Notes under the pieces: generated by a model
Databases searched by the model: none
Told to the model about the DNA's origin: nothing
Seen by the model: only the letters and a program-made list of their open reading frames with translations
Part shown: piece after piece, positions 32,827 through 40,506 of the stretch
Position numbering within the stretch: position 1 is the stretch's first letter
Layout: each line of letters starts with the position of its first letter
NCBI RefSeq assembly: GCF_900112155.1
Contig: NZ_FOKQ01000031.1
Coordinates: 1-47,674, forward strand
DNA: 47,674 nucleotides
Origin: Hominimerdicola alba
Lineage (GTDB): Bacteria; Bacillota; Clostridia; Oscillospirales; Ruminococcaceae
Direction: 5' to 3'
Translations under genes and position numbers: made by a program

Positions 32827-35286
32827 TTATACAGTCTTTAACTCTTCGGGGATATTCATTTTTGATATCCTGTTCTCAACACAAAGCACGGTCATGATGC
32901 CTACGAGCATTATAACGATTATGATCGAAGGATATGATAACCAGTTCACGCGGAATGTCAGGAACGGGAATTCGTCGAAAATGCTCCTGAAAACTGTAGG
33001 TGAACATATCAGTGAGAGTACCACAGCTATTACAAAAGCTATGCCGTTGTAATAGAATATCTCCCACATCAGCATCGTTCTCAGCTGACCTCTTGTCATA
33101 CCGATACTCTTCAGAGTAGCGATCTCCTTTTGTCTTACCATTATGCTGGATACGAAAACATTGATAAGGTTCATTACCGCAATGAATGTCAGTACACCGC
33201 ACAGCAGCAAACTTATCAGCTTGACGAGAAGCTTCATTGAAGCAAAATCCTCTGCCAAAGAGTACTTCGACTGATAATTCAGTGTATTGTCAGCCTTTAC
33301 CAATCCCTTGATGAAAGTCTCAGCATCTTCTTCCATGCCCTTCTTTACATTGAAAGAGTAGGACATTATCTTCTGGTTGCCTGTTACTTCCTCATACTGT
33401 TTTGTATTCATATACAGCTCGCAGGCGAATGAACCTCTGGTTATACCGGTCTTCATTGCACCAAGCGCCACATTCAAGTGACCGAGTACAGTATAGATGC
33501 GCTCCTTGCCGTCACTGCCTGTGATAGTCACAGTATCGCCTGTCTCAAACCGACTTGTTCCGGGATATATCTCACCGTCTGAAGTCAGCCAGCATCCCTC
33601 AACGATACCTGTACCGTTATTGAAGGCTTCCATATCGATGTTATCCTCAATGATAAGGGAGTCATTCAGTGTGAATTCTTCTGTACCGTAAAGGTCGAGT
33701 ACGTATTCTTCACCCTCGGGGAGATCTATCTCCTTAACGCTTGCATACTCATTGGCGATATCGCCGTATATCAGAGAACCGTCCTCAACGAAACCGCTGT
33801 TTTTGATCTCTTCAACTATGGCACTGTCAAGCGCCTTTACGTTATTTTCACGGTCGATATAATCGTTCTTGTAATAATCCGAAGTTGCAAAGGTATAATC
33901 GGTCACCAGTATCGATGACAGGTACTTATCCATATCGAAACTGCTGAATGCATCGTAGGATACTATTACCAGCAGCATAGGAAGAGATATGCTGATCAGC
34001 AGCATTGCAAGGCTCTTCTTGTTTCTCAGGATATTGTACTTTGCAAACTTGTCGGCTCTGCTTCCGTCACTGGACTTTCTGGTCTTCTTGTAGCCCTTGA
34101 GCTCGATCCTCGTAGATTCAATAGGCGAAAGCTTCTTGATCATTCTTATGGGTCCGTTTACGCTTATGAGGGTAGTAATCACAACGAACAGTGCTGCGCC
34201 TGCAAGTATCAGAACGATAACTCCGCCTGATATTACCGTATCATCTGCAACAGAATCATAAGCTGTCTGTCTCAGGATAGTCGGTAGGATAAGTCTTCCC
34301 ATGAAGTATCCTCCTGCTATACCCAGGGGTACTGCAACACTCAGCATGATGAGCGCCTGGAATCTAACAAAAGCAGCCAGGTGTTTGTTTGACATACCGA
34401 TAGTCTTCAGTCTGCCGAACTGCTTTGCATCTTTTCTCGCAGATATATAGAATATATTATTGATTATAAGATATCCTATAAGCACGATTACAAGTATACC
34501 GCTCACCAGCATAACGAGAGTCTCGGAAGAGATAGCCTCGCTGCTGACGTTATATCCGGGGTTTACAGAGATCATGTCCTGAGAAAACTCAAGACCTACT
34601 TCATTGAAGATCTCCTCAGTCTGACCTTCGATATCATAAGCATCTTTCAGCAGTATAGCTATATCGCACTTTCCGTAAACAGTGCCGCTTTCAAATCTGC
34701 CGTCCCAGACATCGCTGTATTTATCCGAGGTCATTATCTGACCTACCTTTACGGGGTAAGCCTTGTTGATATCGAACCAGCCCGCCAGCACAAAGCTTTC
34801 GGTAACGGTCTCGCCGTTTACTTCCATGTCGATATCAACAGGTGCACCGACTTCCTGAGGTATACCGAGAGCCGCCATGGTAGTTGTATCCATCGCGACC
34901 TCGTTTACCTCAGCTGGCATTTTACCGCCTGTAGGGGTGTAATAATCAAGGCTTGATTCAGCCTCATCCATAAAGCTTATTTCAACATTATAGTTCAGTT
35001 CAGGATTCACAGCATAGCCAAAGAATCTGCGGCAGCCGACTTTATCGACAAGCACGTTTTCTCTTATTGTATCTACCTTAGCAAAATCCTTATCCCATTC
35101 CTTGACAACAACGTGTGCTGTTGTGCCGAGCTTTTTGAATTCGTAGTAATCATTTGCACTGTTCAGTCCCGCTGCTGTGGTGAACAATGTGGAGAACAGA
35201 AGCGCTGTCAGTATCATGGCTATGATAGTACAAACACATCTGAACTTCTCCGCCATCAGTGATCTGAATGCTAGTTTTCTAATCAT
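32827..35286 (-). CDS. FtsX/MacB-type ABC transporter permease
   Basis: 819 residues. Layout: one membrane segment at the N-terminus (about 18-40), a large extracytoplasmic domain, three membrane segments (about 255-390), a second extracytoplasmic domain after FAKYNILRNKKSLAMLLISI, and three more at the C-terminus (LLVKLISLLLCGVLTFIAVM, and near ITNPEELK end). Two FtsX-like domains are seen (YLIINNIFYISARKDAKQFG and LINVFVSSIMVRQKEIATLK). This is the architecture of Firmicutes permeases that export or resist peptides (BceB/YknZ-like in the broad sense). The stop/start junction with its ATPase is adjacent. Next to a peptide-modification operon, immunity or peptide resistance is a reasonable inference. 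Confidence 0.88.
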   Translation of the reverse strand: MIRKLAFRSLMAEKFRCVCTIIAMILTALLFSTLFTTAAGLNSANDYYEFKKLGTTAHVVVKEWDKDFAKVDTIRENVLVDKVGCRRFFGYAVNPELNYNVEISFMDEAESSLDYYTPTGGKMPAEVNEVAMDTTTMAALGIPQEVGAPVDIDMEVNGETVTESFVLAGWFDINKAYPVKVGQIMTSDKYSDVWDGRFESGTVYGKCDIAILLKDAYDIEGQTEEIFNEVGLEFSQDMISVNPGYNVSSEAISSETLVMLVSGILVIVLIGYLIINNIFYISARKDAKQFGRLKTIGMSNKHLAAFVRFQALIMLSVAVPLGIAGGYFMGRLILPTILRQTAYDSVADDTVISGGVIVLILAGAALFVVITTLISVNGPIRMIKKLSPIESTRIELKGYKKTRKSSDGSRADKFAKYNILRNKKSLAMLLISISLPMLLVIVSYDAFSSFDMDKYLSSILVTDYTFATSDYYKNDYIDRENNVKALDSAIVEEIKNSGFVEDGSLIYGDIANEYASVKEIDLPEGEEYVLDLYGTEEFTLNDSLIIEDNIDMEAFNNGTGIVEGCWLTSDGEIYPGTSRFETGDTVTITGSDGKERIYTVLGHLNVALGAMKTGITRGSFACELYMNTKQYEEVTGNQKIMSYSFNVKKGMEEDAETFIKGLVKADNTLNYQSKYSLAEDFASMKLLVKLISLLLCGVLTFIAVMNLINVFVSSIMVRQKEIATLKSIGMTRGQLRTMLMWEIFYYNGIAFVIAVVLSLICSPTVFRSIFDEFPFLTFRVNWLSYPSIIIVIMLVGIMTVLCVENRISKMNIPEELKTV

Positions 35287-35946
35287 TTACTGCACTCTCC
35301 CGTCAACAACTCTAATTACTCTATTCATCTGAGATGCAACTTCCTGATCGTGAGTTACAACGATGATAGTCTGGTCAAACTCCTTATTCATGAATTTGAG
35401 CATATCCACTACCTCTGCACCCATAGCCTCATCAAGATTTCCCGTAGGCTCATCTGCCAGAACTATCTCAGGCTTGTTTGCCAGGGCTCTTGCTATGGCA
35501 ACTCTCTGCTGCTGTCCGCCTGACATGGAGGAAGGCAGAGAATTTTTCTTGTGTGAGATCTCCAGCGCATCGAGTATAGTGTCGATATACTTATTGTTAG
35601 GCTTCTTTCCGTCCAGCTGTATGGGAAGAACTATGTTCTCATATACATTCAGTACGGGTATCAGATTATAGTTCTGAAAAATGAAGCCGATCTTTGAGCG
35701 GCGCATCTTTGTCAGCTGCTCATCGTTCATTTTGGAGATATCCTCTCCGCCGATAACGATGCTTCCTCCTGTGGGATGGTCAAGAGCACCGAGCATATTC
35801 AGCAGCGTTGACTTACCGCTGCCGGACTTGCCGATTATACCTATGAGCTCACCCTTATCAACGCTCAGGTTCACCTTATCCAGAGCCTTCACCAGGTTGC
35901 TTTCGTCACCGTAATACTTACACAGATCGTGAGTTTGAATTACCAT
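35287..35946 (-). CDS. MacB/LolD-type ABC transporter ATP-binding protein
   Basis: 219 residues from ATG 35946. Walker A GKSGSGKST, Q-loop FIFQNYNLIP, signature MSGGQQQR, Walker B IVLADEPTGNLD and H-loop VVTHDQEV are all intact. It belongs to the ATPase class that pairs with FtsX-type permeases. Its stop abuts the start of the permease gene. Transcription likely begins at the promoter at 36000-36028, separate from the peptide operon upstream. Confidence 0.92.
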   Translation of the reverse strand: MVIQTHDLCKYYGDESNLVKALDKVNLSVDKGELIGIIGKSGSGKSTLLNMLGALDHPTGGSIVIGGEDISKMNDEQLTKMRRSKIGFIFQNYNLIPVLNVYENIVLPIQLDGKKPNNKYIDTILDALEISHKKNSLPSSMSGGQQQRVAIARALANKPEIVLADEPTGNLDEAMGAEVVDMLKFMNKEFDQTIIVVTHDQEVASQMNRVIRVVDGRVQ

Positions 35947-35999
35947 TACTATCACCGTTCCTTATCATATATTGTATCATGTCATGGCAGACATTTTAT

Positions 36000-36057
36000 A
36001 TCATAGCACATACTATTGATAAAGTCAACCAAATAACCGCGTATTTACGCACGTAAA
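36000..36057 (-). promoter_or_regulatory. Promoter of the MacB-like pair with a palindrome upstream
   Basis: TTGACT (36028-36023), 17 nt, TATGAT (36005-36000) preceded by TGC (extended -10) on the minus strand. Upstream of the -35 lies TTTACG-TG-CGTAAA (36044-36057), a 6-bp-arm palindrome that may be an operator. No clear terminator follows the ABC exporter gene, so read-through from the peptide operon is also possible. Confidence 0.65.
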
Positions 36058-36064
36058 TCGAATT

Positions 36065-37684
36065 TTATCCGATCTTATAGATCTGATCTACCTGATCCGA
36101 AAAACAATTGCTGTGGGATACGATGATTATTATTTTATCCTTTATACCCATTATAGAACGTGCAATTATCTTCTCGGTATTCTTATCCAGTGCCGAAGTG
36201 GGCTCATCGAATATGACCACATCAGATCTTTTCAGCATTGAACGGGCTATCGCCAGTCTCTGTCTCTGTCCGCCCGACATAGTCATACCATCATCACCCA
36301 GCATGGTATCCAGTCCGTTTTCCATGCCCCTGACAAAATCGTCAAGCTCAACGCACCGGAGTGCTTCCCATACCTTTTCTTCGGGGATATCCCTTCCGTT
36401 GGTAAGATTATTGTATATCGTATCATGCAGGAAGAATGTTTTCTGCGAGACCAGCGAGATCCTGTCCCTGAAGGACTCCAGATCTATGCTGCCTATCTCA
36501 TCGTCGTTGATATAGATATTACCCGACGATGCCCTCCACAATCCAAGTATCAGATTGAATATGGTAGTCTTGCCTGCACCGCTTTTTCCGCAAATCAAAT
36601 ATTTTTTGTTCTTCTCAAAATCCAGATCCAGCCCGTTAAGGATGTTCTTTCCGCGGGTGTATCCGAATGTCAGATTTTCGATCTTGATATTGTCGATCCC
36701 ATCTATCTGCTTGCCTTCCGAAGCATCTGCGCCCATTTCTCCGCCCAGAACTTCATCTACATTGTTAAGCGAAGGAACGACCATATTGAAGCTTACTTTC
36801 ATGAATACAAGGCTCTCAAACGGTGCGATGAACCTTGTGCAGTACTGCAGGAATATTACCATAACACCCATCGAGATCTGCTTCTGAAAGACCTGATAAC
36901 CGCCGAATGCAGTTATCGCTATCAGGCTGATGGTAGATATCATATCTATCGCCTGATTTGAAAAACCATTTGTAAGTGTGAGCTTTTTGAAGCTCCTTTT
37001 CAGCACATCTGCTGCAAGTTCATACTTGTTAAGAAAGCTCCTGCGGAAACCGTATGTTATCATTGCAGGTGCATTGGATATGAACTCTTCTGTCAGAGCA
37101 TTCTGCTCTCCGTAATCTCTTCTGTTTTCAAGCGCCAGATACCTGAGCTTATTTCCGAACTTCTGCTGTGCCGCAAGTGTTATGGGTATCATAACTATCA
37201 GCAGCAGCGTGAGTTTCACATCATAATAGAACATAACGCCCATTATGCCTATCGCCTGGACCAGTGAAACGATCACCTTGTACGCTTTGTATATGAATGA
37301 TGCCAGCTTTGCCGCATCATCATTTACCACCGTCATCAGATCGCCTGTCTTTTCATTTGCGAAGAACTTTCCGTCCTTCTTGAAAAGTCTGTCCAACGCT
37401 GTCAGTTTCAGATGCTGTGCGAACTCGAATTCCTTTACAGATGAATAGTAATCAAATGCGAATTCAACGAACATCTGTGTAATGTTAAGTATAAAATAGA
37501 TCGTTATCAATCTTATCAGTGAGCTTATCGATGCCGCTTTCGTGACCACGTCTACGAAGTCAACGAATACCATTGGCACGGCTATCGATAAGAACACCGA
37601 GATCAGCATCAGGGTAAAGAAAACACCTTTCTTCATTCTGTCAAGTTTCCATATCCTGAGCAGTTTCCTTATTTCATTATTCAT
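36065..37684 (-). CDS. ABC half-transporter (exporter type), probable peptide exporter
   Basis: 539 residues. An N-terminal transmembrane domain of about six helices (starting MKKGVFFTLMLISVFLSIAV) lacks any C39 peptidase domain. The nucleotide-binding domain has Walker A GKSGAGKTT, signature MSGGQRQR, Walker B DVVIFDEPTSALD and H-loop VSHS. Its start overlaps the end of the subtilase gene by 8 nt (translational coupling), and it is the last gene of the peptide operon. I infer that it exports the modified peptides after the subtilase removes the leaders, replacing the usual fused peptidase-exporter. Confidence 0.88.
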   Translation of the reverse strand: MNNEIRKLLRIWKLDRMKKGVFFTLMLISVFLSIAVPMVFVDFVDVVTKAASISSLIRLITIYFILNITQMFVEFAFDYYSSVKEFEFAQHLKLTALDRLFKKDGKFFANEKTGDLMTVVNDDAAKLASFIYKAYKVIVSLVQAIGIMGVMFYYDVKLTLLLIVMIPITLAAQQKFGNKLRYLALENRRDYGEQNALTEEFISNAPAMITYGFRRSFLNKYELAADVLKRSFKKLTLTNGFSNQAIDMISTISLIAITAFGGYQVFQKQISMGVMVIFLQYCTRFIAPFESLVFMKVSFNMVVPSLNNVDEVLGGEMGADASEGKQIDGIDNIKIENLTFGYTRGKNILNGLDLDFEKNKKYLICGKSGAGKTTIFNLILGLWRASSGNIYINDDEIGSIDLESFRDRISLVSQKTFFLHDTIYNNLTNGRDIPEEKVWEALRCVELDDFVRGMENGLDTMLGDDGMTMSGGQRQRLAIARSMLKRSDVVIFDEPTSALDKNTEKIIARSIMGIKDKIIIIVSHSNCFSDQVDQIYKIG

Positions 37685-38666
37685 TGAGTGCTTCCTTTAC
37701 CAGTTTGCCGAGATAATTTACTTTCTGAAAATATACCCTGTAAACAGGGACTTTGCCGAATATTCTGCACGAAAATTCATTTTCGAGCATATAGATTATC
37801 TTGTAATAATCATAGATGGTAGAATTGGTATACTCCAGTTCAAGATCAGCTGCAAGCTTCACACGTATCTTCTCTTCAGATATCATTTTCTGGACCATTC
37901 CGAGTATCCTGTCAACGATCTTTTCATCGCTCACATCATCTTCGGGAGACCTGTAAAACTTTTCGCTCACCCAGGACTCAGATCTCATGTACTCTTCCGC
38001 CTCTGCCTTTGTGTTGAACTTCCCTTTTGCGTAAGCATCTGCAAGAACACCCGAGAATATCGCTGCCGCTCTGCTATTGCCTCTGAAGAAGTTCGCACCG
38101 GGCATATGGAATTCCATAAGTTCCGTAGCGCCGCTGGCTGTTACCTGTATCTTTTTCTGACTGTCGTATTCAAAACCATCGTTAAAAACGTCGATCCTGC
38201 CTACAACACCTATAACGTTTTTAAAATCTGCCGGAAAACTTATATGCCTGTCATTGGATTTCGAAGCTACACAGAGCTTTCCCTGCGCTTCTAGTTCCTT
38301 TGTCAGCTTTTTCAGTTTATGCCGTATAAATAGATCATTTGAGCTGAGACTCATATTGATGATCTGGACATCGAGCCGTTTGGCCAGTTCCAGCGCAGCT
38401 ACCAGTTTACCCGGAGTGCATCGGCCGTTCTGACCCAGTATACAAACAGGAATTATTTCCGCTTCCGGTGCTATCCTGTTTACTATGGAAGCGCATACCG
38501 TACCATGCCCGTTGAAATCAGACAGCTTGGAAGGTGACACTTCCTGAACAGTATTGGCTTCATCATCATGAACTAAATATCCGGTCTTTATGCAGTTTCT
38601 GACATCGTCATTAACTATGTTGTAGTTGATCCCGCTGTCAATGATAGCAACTTTAACTTTTCTCAT
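37677..38666 (-). CDS. Leaderless S8 family subtilase, candidate leader peptidase
   Basis: 329 residues with no signal peptide. The triad is present: Asp10 (VAIIDSGIN), His54 (DFNGHGTVCAS) and Ser198 (FRGNSRAAAIFSG, in place of the usual GTSMA), with Asn138 as the likely oxyanion residue. Only 220 residues form the protease core; about 110 C-terminal residues (SRSEKFYRSPEDD to the end) are extra and not recognised. It lies between the precursor genes and the ABC exporter, so a cytoplasmic or membrane-side role in removing the precursor leader is likely. The first precursor-proximal gap is only 32 nt, so it is in the same operon. Confidence 0.85.
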   Translation of the reverse strand: MRKVKVAIIDSGINYNIVNDDVRNCIKTGYLVHDDEANTVQEVSPSKLSDFNGHGTVCASIVNRIAPEAEIIPVCILGQNGRCTPGKLVAALELAKRLDVQIINMSLSSNDLFIRHKLKKLTKELEAQGKLCVASKSNDRHISFPADFKNVIGVVGRIDVFNDGFEYDSQKKIQVTASGATELMEFHMPGANFFRGNSRAAAIFSGVLADAYAKGKFNTKAEAEEYMRSESWVSEKFYRSPEDDVSDEKIVDRILGMVQKMISEEKIRVKLAADLELEYTNSTIYDYYKIIYMLENEFSCRIFGKVPVYRVYFQKVNYLGKLVKEALNE

Positions 38667-38698
38667 ATTGATACACCGGATCCTTATTAAATCTCAAA

Positions 38699-38866
38699 TC
38701 AAATTTTTTTATTGTTTTTTCCTGTGATCGTTTTCCTATGATTGATCTTGTTTGTCTTATTGCATGAATCAAATCCGACATAATCATAGTTGAAATCCGA
38801 AAAGATGCCTTCTGCCTTGACATTCTCTTTGACGAATACTTTGTTCAGAAGCTTCTTTATGTTCAT
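38699..38866 (-). CDS. Precursor peptide 7 (divergent, one Cys)
   Basis: 55 residues; AGGAGG-type site upstream (TTTCCCTCC on the plus strand). The leader MNIKKLLNKVFVKENVKAEG keeps the NVKAE end shared with precursors 1-6, but the rest (IFSDFNYDYVGFDSCNKT ...) has only one Cys and lost the C-x3-C-x13-C spacing and the aromatic C-terminus. It may be a decayed copy or have a different role. Confidence 0.75.
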   Translation of the reverse strand: MNIKKLLNKVFVKENVKAEGIFSDFNYDYVGFDSCNKTNKINHRKTITGKNNKKI

Positions 38867-38908
38867 ACGATTTCCCTCCTGTTGAGATTTACGATAATTA
38901 CTTTGGGT

Positions 38909-39088
38909 TTACAGTCTCGAATACAGCTTTGCACTGTAATTCATTCTTCTTCTGCAGCCTGTTCTGGCGGTATAGCCCGCATAAGTCTGTTCAGCACAGT
39001 CCTGCATGAAGTCAGCCTGAAGGTCCATTCTTTCAGCCTTGACCGTTTCCCTGAGTTTTATCTTGTCTTTGATCTTCTTGATCACCAT
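38909..39088 (-). CDS. Precursor peptide 6 (two Cys)
   Basis: 59 residues: leader MVIKKIKDKIKLRETVKAER, then a core with FMQDCAEQTYAGYTARTGCR. It aligns with precursors 1-5, but the first core Cys is Phe, leaving D-C and the Gly-Cys. The basic end (RRRMNYSAKLYSRL) keeps the SAK motif. A GAAACGGAGAAAA-like ribosome-binding site precedes it. Confidence 0.85.
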   Translation of the reverse strand: MVIKKIKDKIKLRETVKAERMDLQADFMQDCAEQTYAGYTARTGCRRRMNYSAKLYSRL

Positions 39089-39116
39089 GATATTTTCTCC
39101 GTTTCACCTTTCAGCA

Positions 39117-39287
39117 TTACCACAAATTAGTGTATTTTGCTGAATATACTGTACGTTTAGCGCAGCCTTTGGTTGAAGTACTGCCGACATAGACTGTCTC
39201 TGCACAATCATATCTGCAGCCTCTGCTTTCAGCCTTTACATTTTCCTCACCGAGCTTGATCTTCTCGGTTACCTTCTGTACCTTCAT
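39117..39287 (-). CDS. Precursor peptide 5 (C-x3-C-x13-C core)
   Basis: 56 residues, AGGAGATG upstream. Leader MKVQKVTEKIKLGEENVKAE, core with GCRYDCAETVYVGSTSTKGC, end AKRTVYSAKYTNLW. The three Cys, the GST motif, the basic AKR and the final Trp match precursors 1-4, with about half the other residues changed. Confidence 0.9.
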   Translation of the reverse strand: MKVQKVTEKIKLGEENVKAESRGCRYDCAETVYVGSTSTKGCAKRTVYSAKYTNLW

Positions 39288-39336
39288 AAAAACATCTCCT
39301 TTTCATTAAAGCAGTGTATTCTTGCGGTCACTTCGA

Positions 39337-39510
39337 TCACCAGGTCGGTGTGGTCTTTGCTGAAACTACTGCACGTCTGGCGCACTTCTTTGTTGCGGTA
39401 CTGGCAGTGTACTTATAATCTACACAGTCGTGTAAACATTCGTAACGGCCTTCAGCCTGGACATTTTCCTGACTGAGCTTTGTCTTCTCAGTTATCTTCT
39501 GTACCTTCAT
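39337..39510 (-). CDS. Precursor peptide 4 (C-x3-C-x13-C core)
   Basis: 57 residues, AAGGAGATG upstream. Leader MKVQKITEKTKLSQENVQAE, core with ECLHDCVDYKYTASTATKKC, end ARRAVVSAKTTPTW. All three Cys and the C-terminal SAKTT-W are kept. Confidence 0.9.
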   Translation of the reverse strand: MKVQKITEKTKLSQENVQAEGRYECLHDCVDYKYTASTATKKCARRAVVSAKTTPTW

Positions 39511-39555
39511 CAAAACATCTCCTTTTCATTAGATTATTTGTTTGTTATTATATTT

Positions 39556-39578
39556 ATATTTAATACACCGAAGCAGTC
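39556..39578. repeat. Left arm of the inverted repeat flanking precursors 1-3
   Basis: Plus strand ATATTTAATACACCGAAG then CAGTC. Its reverse complement occurs at 40479-40500 with one substitution and one missing base. The arms enclose 900 bp carrying the three nearly identical precursor genes. Confidence 0.7.
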
Positions 39579-39720
39579 TTGTTTAAATTGTTGTTTTTTC
39601 GGTTTTTGAATTTTGATTATGTTGTTAGTACATTATTGCTGTGTTCGAGTAGTGATACTGTAGTATGACCTTGTTGCTGCTATAATACGATATTATCGCA
39701 TCATTAAGTCAGACTGCTTA

Positions 39721-39897
39721 TTACCAAGCGCGTGTTGTCTTAGCGGATATTGTGCTTCCTCTGCGGCAGCCATTAGCTGCGGTGCTACCGGTATAGTAGT
39801 ACTCGATGCAGTCGTGATTGCAAGCATACACGTCTCTCTCTGCCTTTACATTCTCTTCGTTCAGCTTAACCTTGTCATTGATCTTTTTGATTTCCAT
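39721..39897 (-). CDS. Precursor peptide 3 (C-x3-C-x13-C core)
   Basis: 58 residues, AGGAGGA upstream. Leader MEIKKINDKVKLNEENVKAE, core with ACNHDCIEYYYTGSTAANGC, end RRGSTISAKTTRAW. About 90% identical to precursors 1 and 2. Confidence 0.9.
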   Translation of the reverse strand: MEIKKINDKVKLNEENVKAERDVYACNHDCIEYYYTGSTAANGCRRGSTISAKTTRAW

Positions 39898-40026
39898 GGT
39901 AAAATCCTCCTGTTAGTTATTAATTATTACCTGTTTGTTATTAGTAGTAAATCGTATTAGTGCGTATAGTATTCTTACGAATTATTAGAATAGTATTCTT
40001 ATGATTCTGTATTAAAAGATCTAAGA

Positions 40027-40203
40027 TTACCAAGCGCGGGTTGTCTTAGCGGTTATGGTGCTTCTTCTGGTGCAGCCCTTAGCGCCTGTGCTTCCGGAAT
40101 AGTAGTACTCGATGCAGTCGTGGTGGCAAGCGTACTCGTCTCTCTCTGCCTTTACGTTCTCTTCGTTCAGCTTAACCTTGTCATTGATCTTCTTGATTTC
40201 CAT
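40027..40203 (-). CDS. Precursor peptide 2 (C-x3-C-x13-C core)
   Basis: 58 residues, AGGAGG upstream. Leader MEIKKINDKVKLNEENVKAE, core with ACHHDCIEYYYSGSTGAKGC, end TRRSTITAKTTRAW. Differs from precursor 1 at only a few residues. Confidence 0.9.
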   Translation of the reverse strand: MEIKKINDKVKLNEENVKAERDEYACHHDCIEYYYSGSTGAKGCTRRSTITAKTTRAW

Positions 40204-40282
40204 AGTAAAATCCTCCTAATTTAAATGTAAAATGTATTAGTGCGTATAGTTTTCTTATGATTCTGTATTAAAAGATCTAAGA

Positions 40283-40459
40283 TTACCAAGCGCGGGTTGT
40301 CTTAGCGGTTATAGTGCTTCCTCTGCGGCAGCCCTTTGCGCCTGTGCTTCCGGAATAGTAGTACTCGATGCAGTCGTGGTGACAAGCGTACTCGTCTCTC
40401 TCAGCCTTAACATTCTGGTCGTTGAGCTTAACCTTATTGTCGATCTTCTTGATTTCCAT
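40283..40459 (-). CDS. Precursor peptide 1 (C-x3-C-x13-C core)
   Basis: 58 residues, AGGAGG 8 nt upstream. Leader MEIKKIDNKVKLNDQNVKAE; the core has Cys26, Cys30 and Cys44 (ACHHDCIEYYYSGSTGAKGC) and ends RRGSTITAKTTRAW. First of seven precursor genes, 47 nt after the second radical SAM gene. No double-Gly motif precedes the core, so cleavage near KAE by a dedicated protease is more likely than by a C39 peptidase. Cys and aromatic residues (Tyr triplet, terminal Trp) are the probable modification sites. Confidence 0.9.
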   Translation of the reverse strand: MEIKKIDNKVKLNDQNVKAERDEYACHHDCIEYYYSGSTGAKGCRRGSTITAKTTRAW

Positions 40460-40478
40460 AATTAAATCCTCCTAAATC

Positions 40479-40500
40479 GACTGCTTCGGCGTATAAATAT
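40479..40500. repeat. Right arm of the inverted repeat flanking precursors 1-3
   Basis: Plus strand GACTGCTTCGGCGTATAAAT then AT; pairs with 39556-39578. Confidence 0.7.
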
Positions 40501-40506
40501 CAGATT

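Larger units (their letters stand above)
39721..40459 (-). repeat. Tandem amplification of three precursor genes
   Basis: Precursors 1-3 and their spacers repeat as units of about 225-255 bp with very high DNA identity. The spacer between 1 and 2 and that between 2 and 3 both carry TGTATTAGTGCGTATAG-like sequence and CTTAGATC. Recent duplication is likely. Confidence 0.8.

Noticed and set aside
36065-37684. Lantibiotic-type peptidase-containing exporter
   Set aside because: There is no N-terminal C39 peptidase domain, and no lanthionine synthetase is present in the locus.
38699-40459. CRISPR array, because of the regular repeats
   Set aside because: The repeated units are full genes with start, stop and ribosome-binding sites, and they differ by codon changes.
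38699-40459. SCIFF or CLI_3235-type Cys-rich precursors
   Set aside because: Only three Cys with C-x3-C-x13-C spacing and a different leader; SCIFF has six Cys in about 45 residues.
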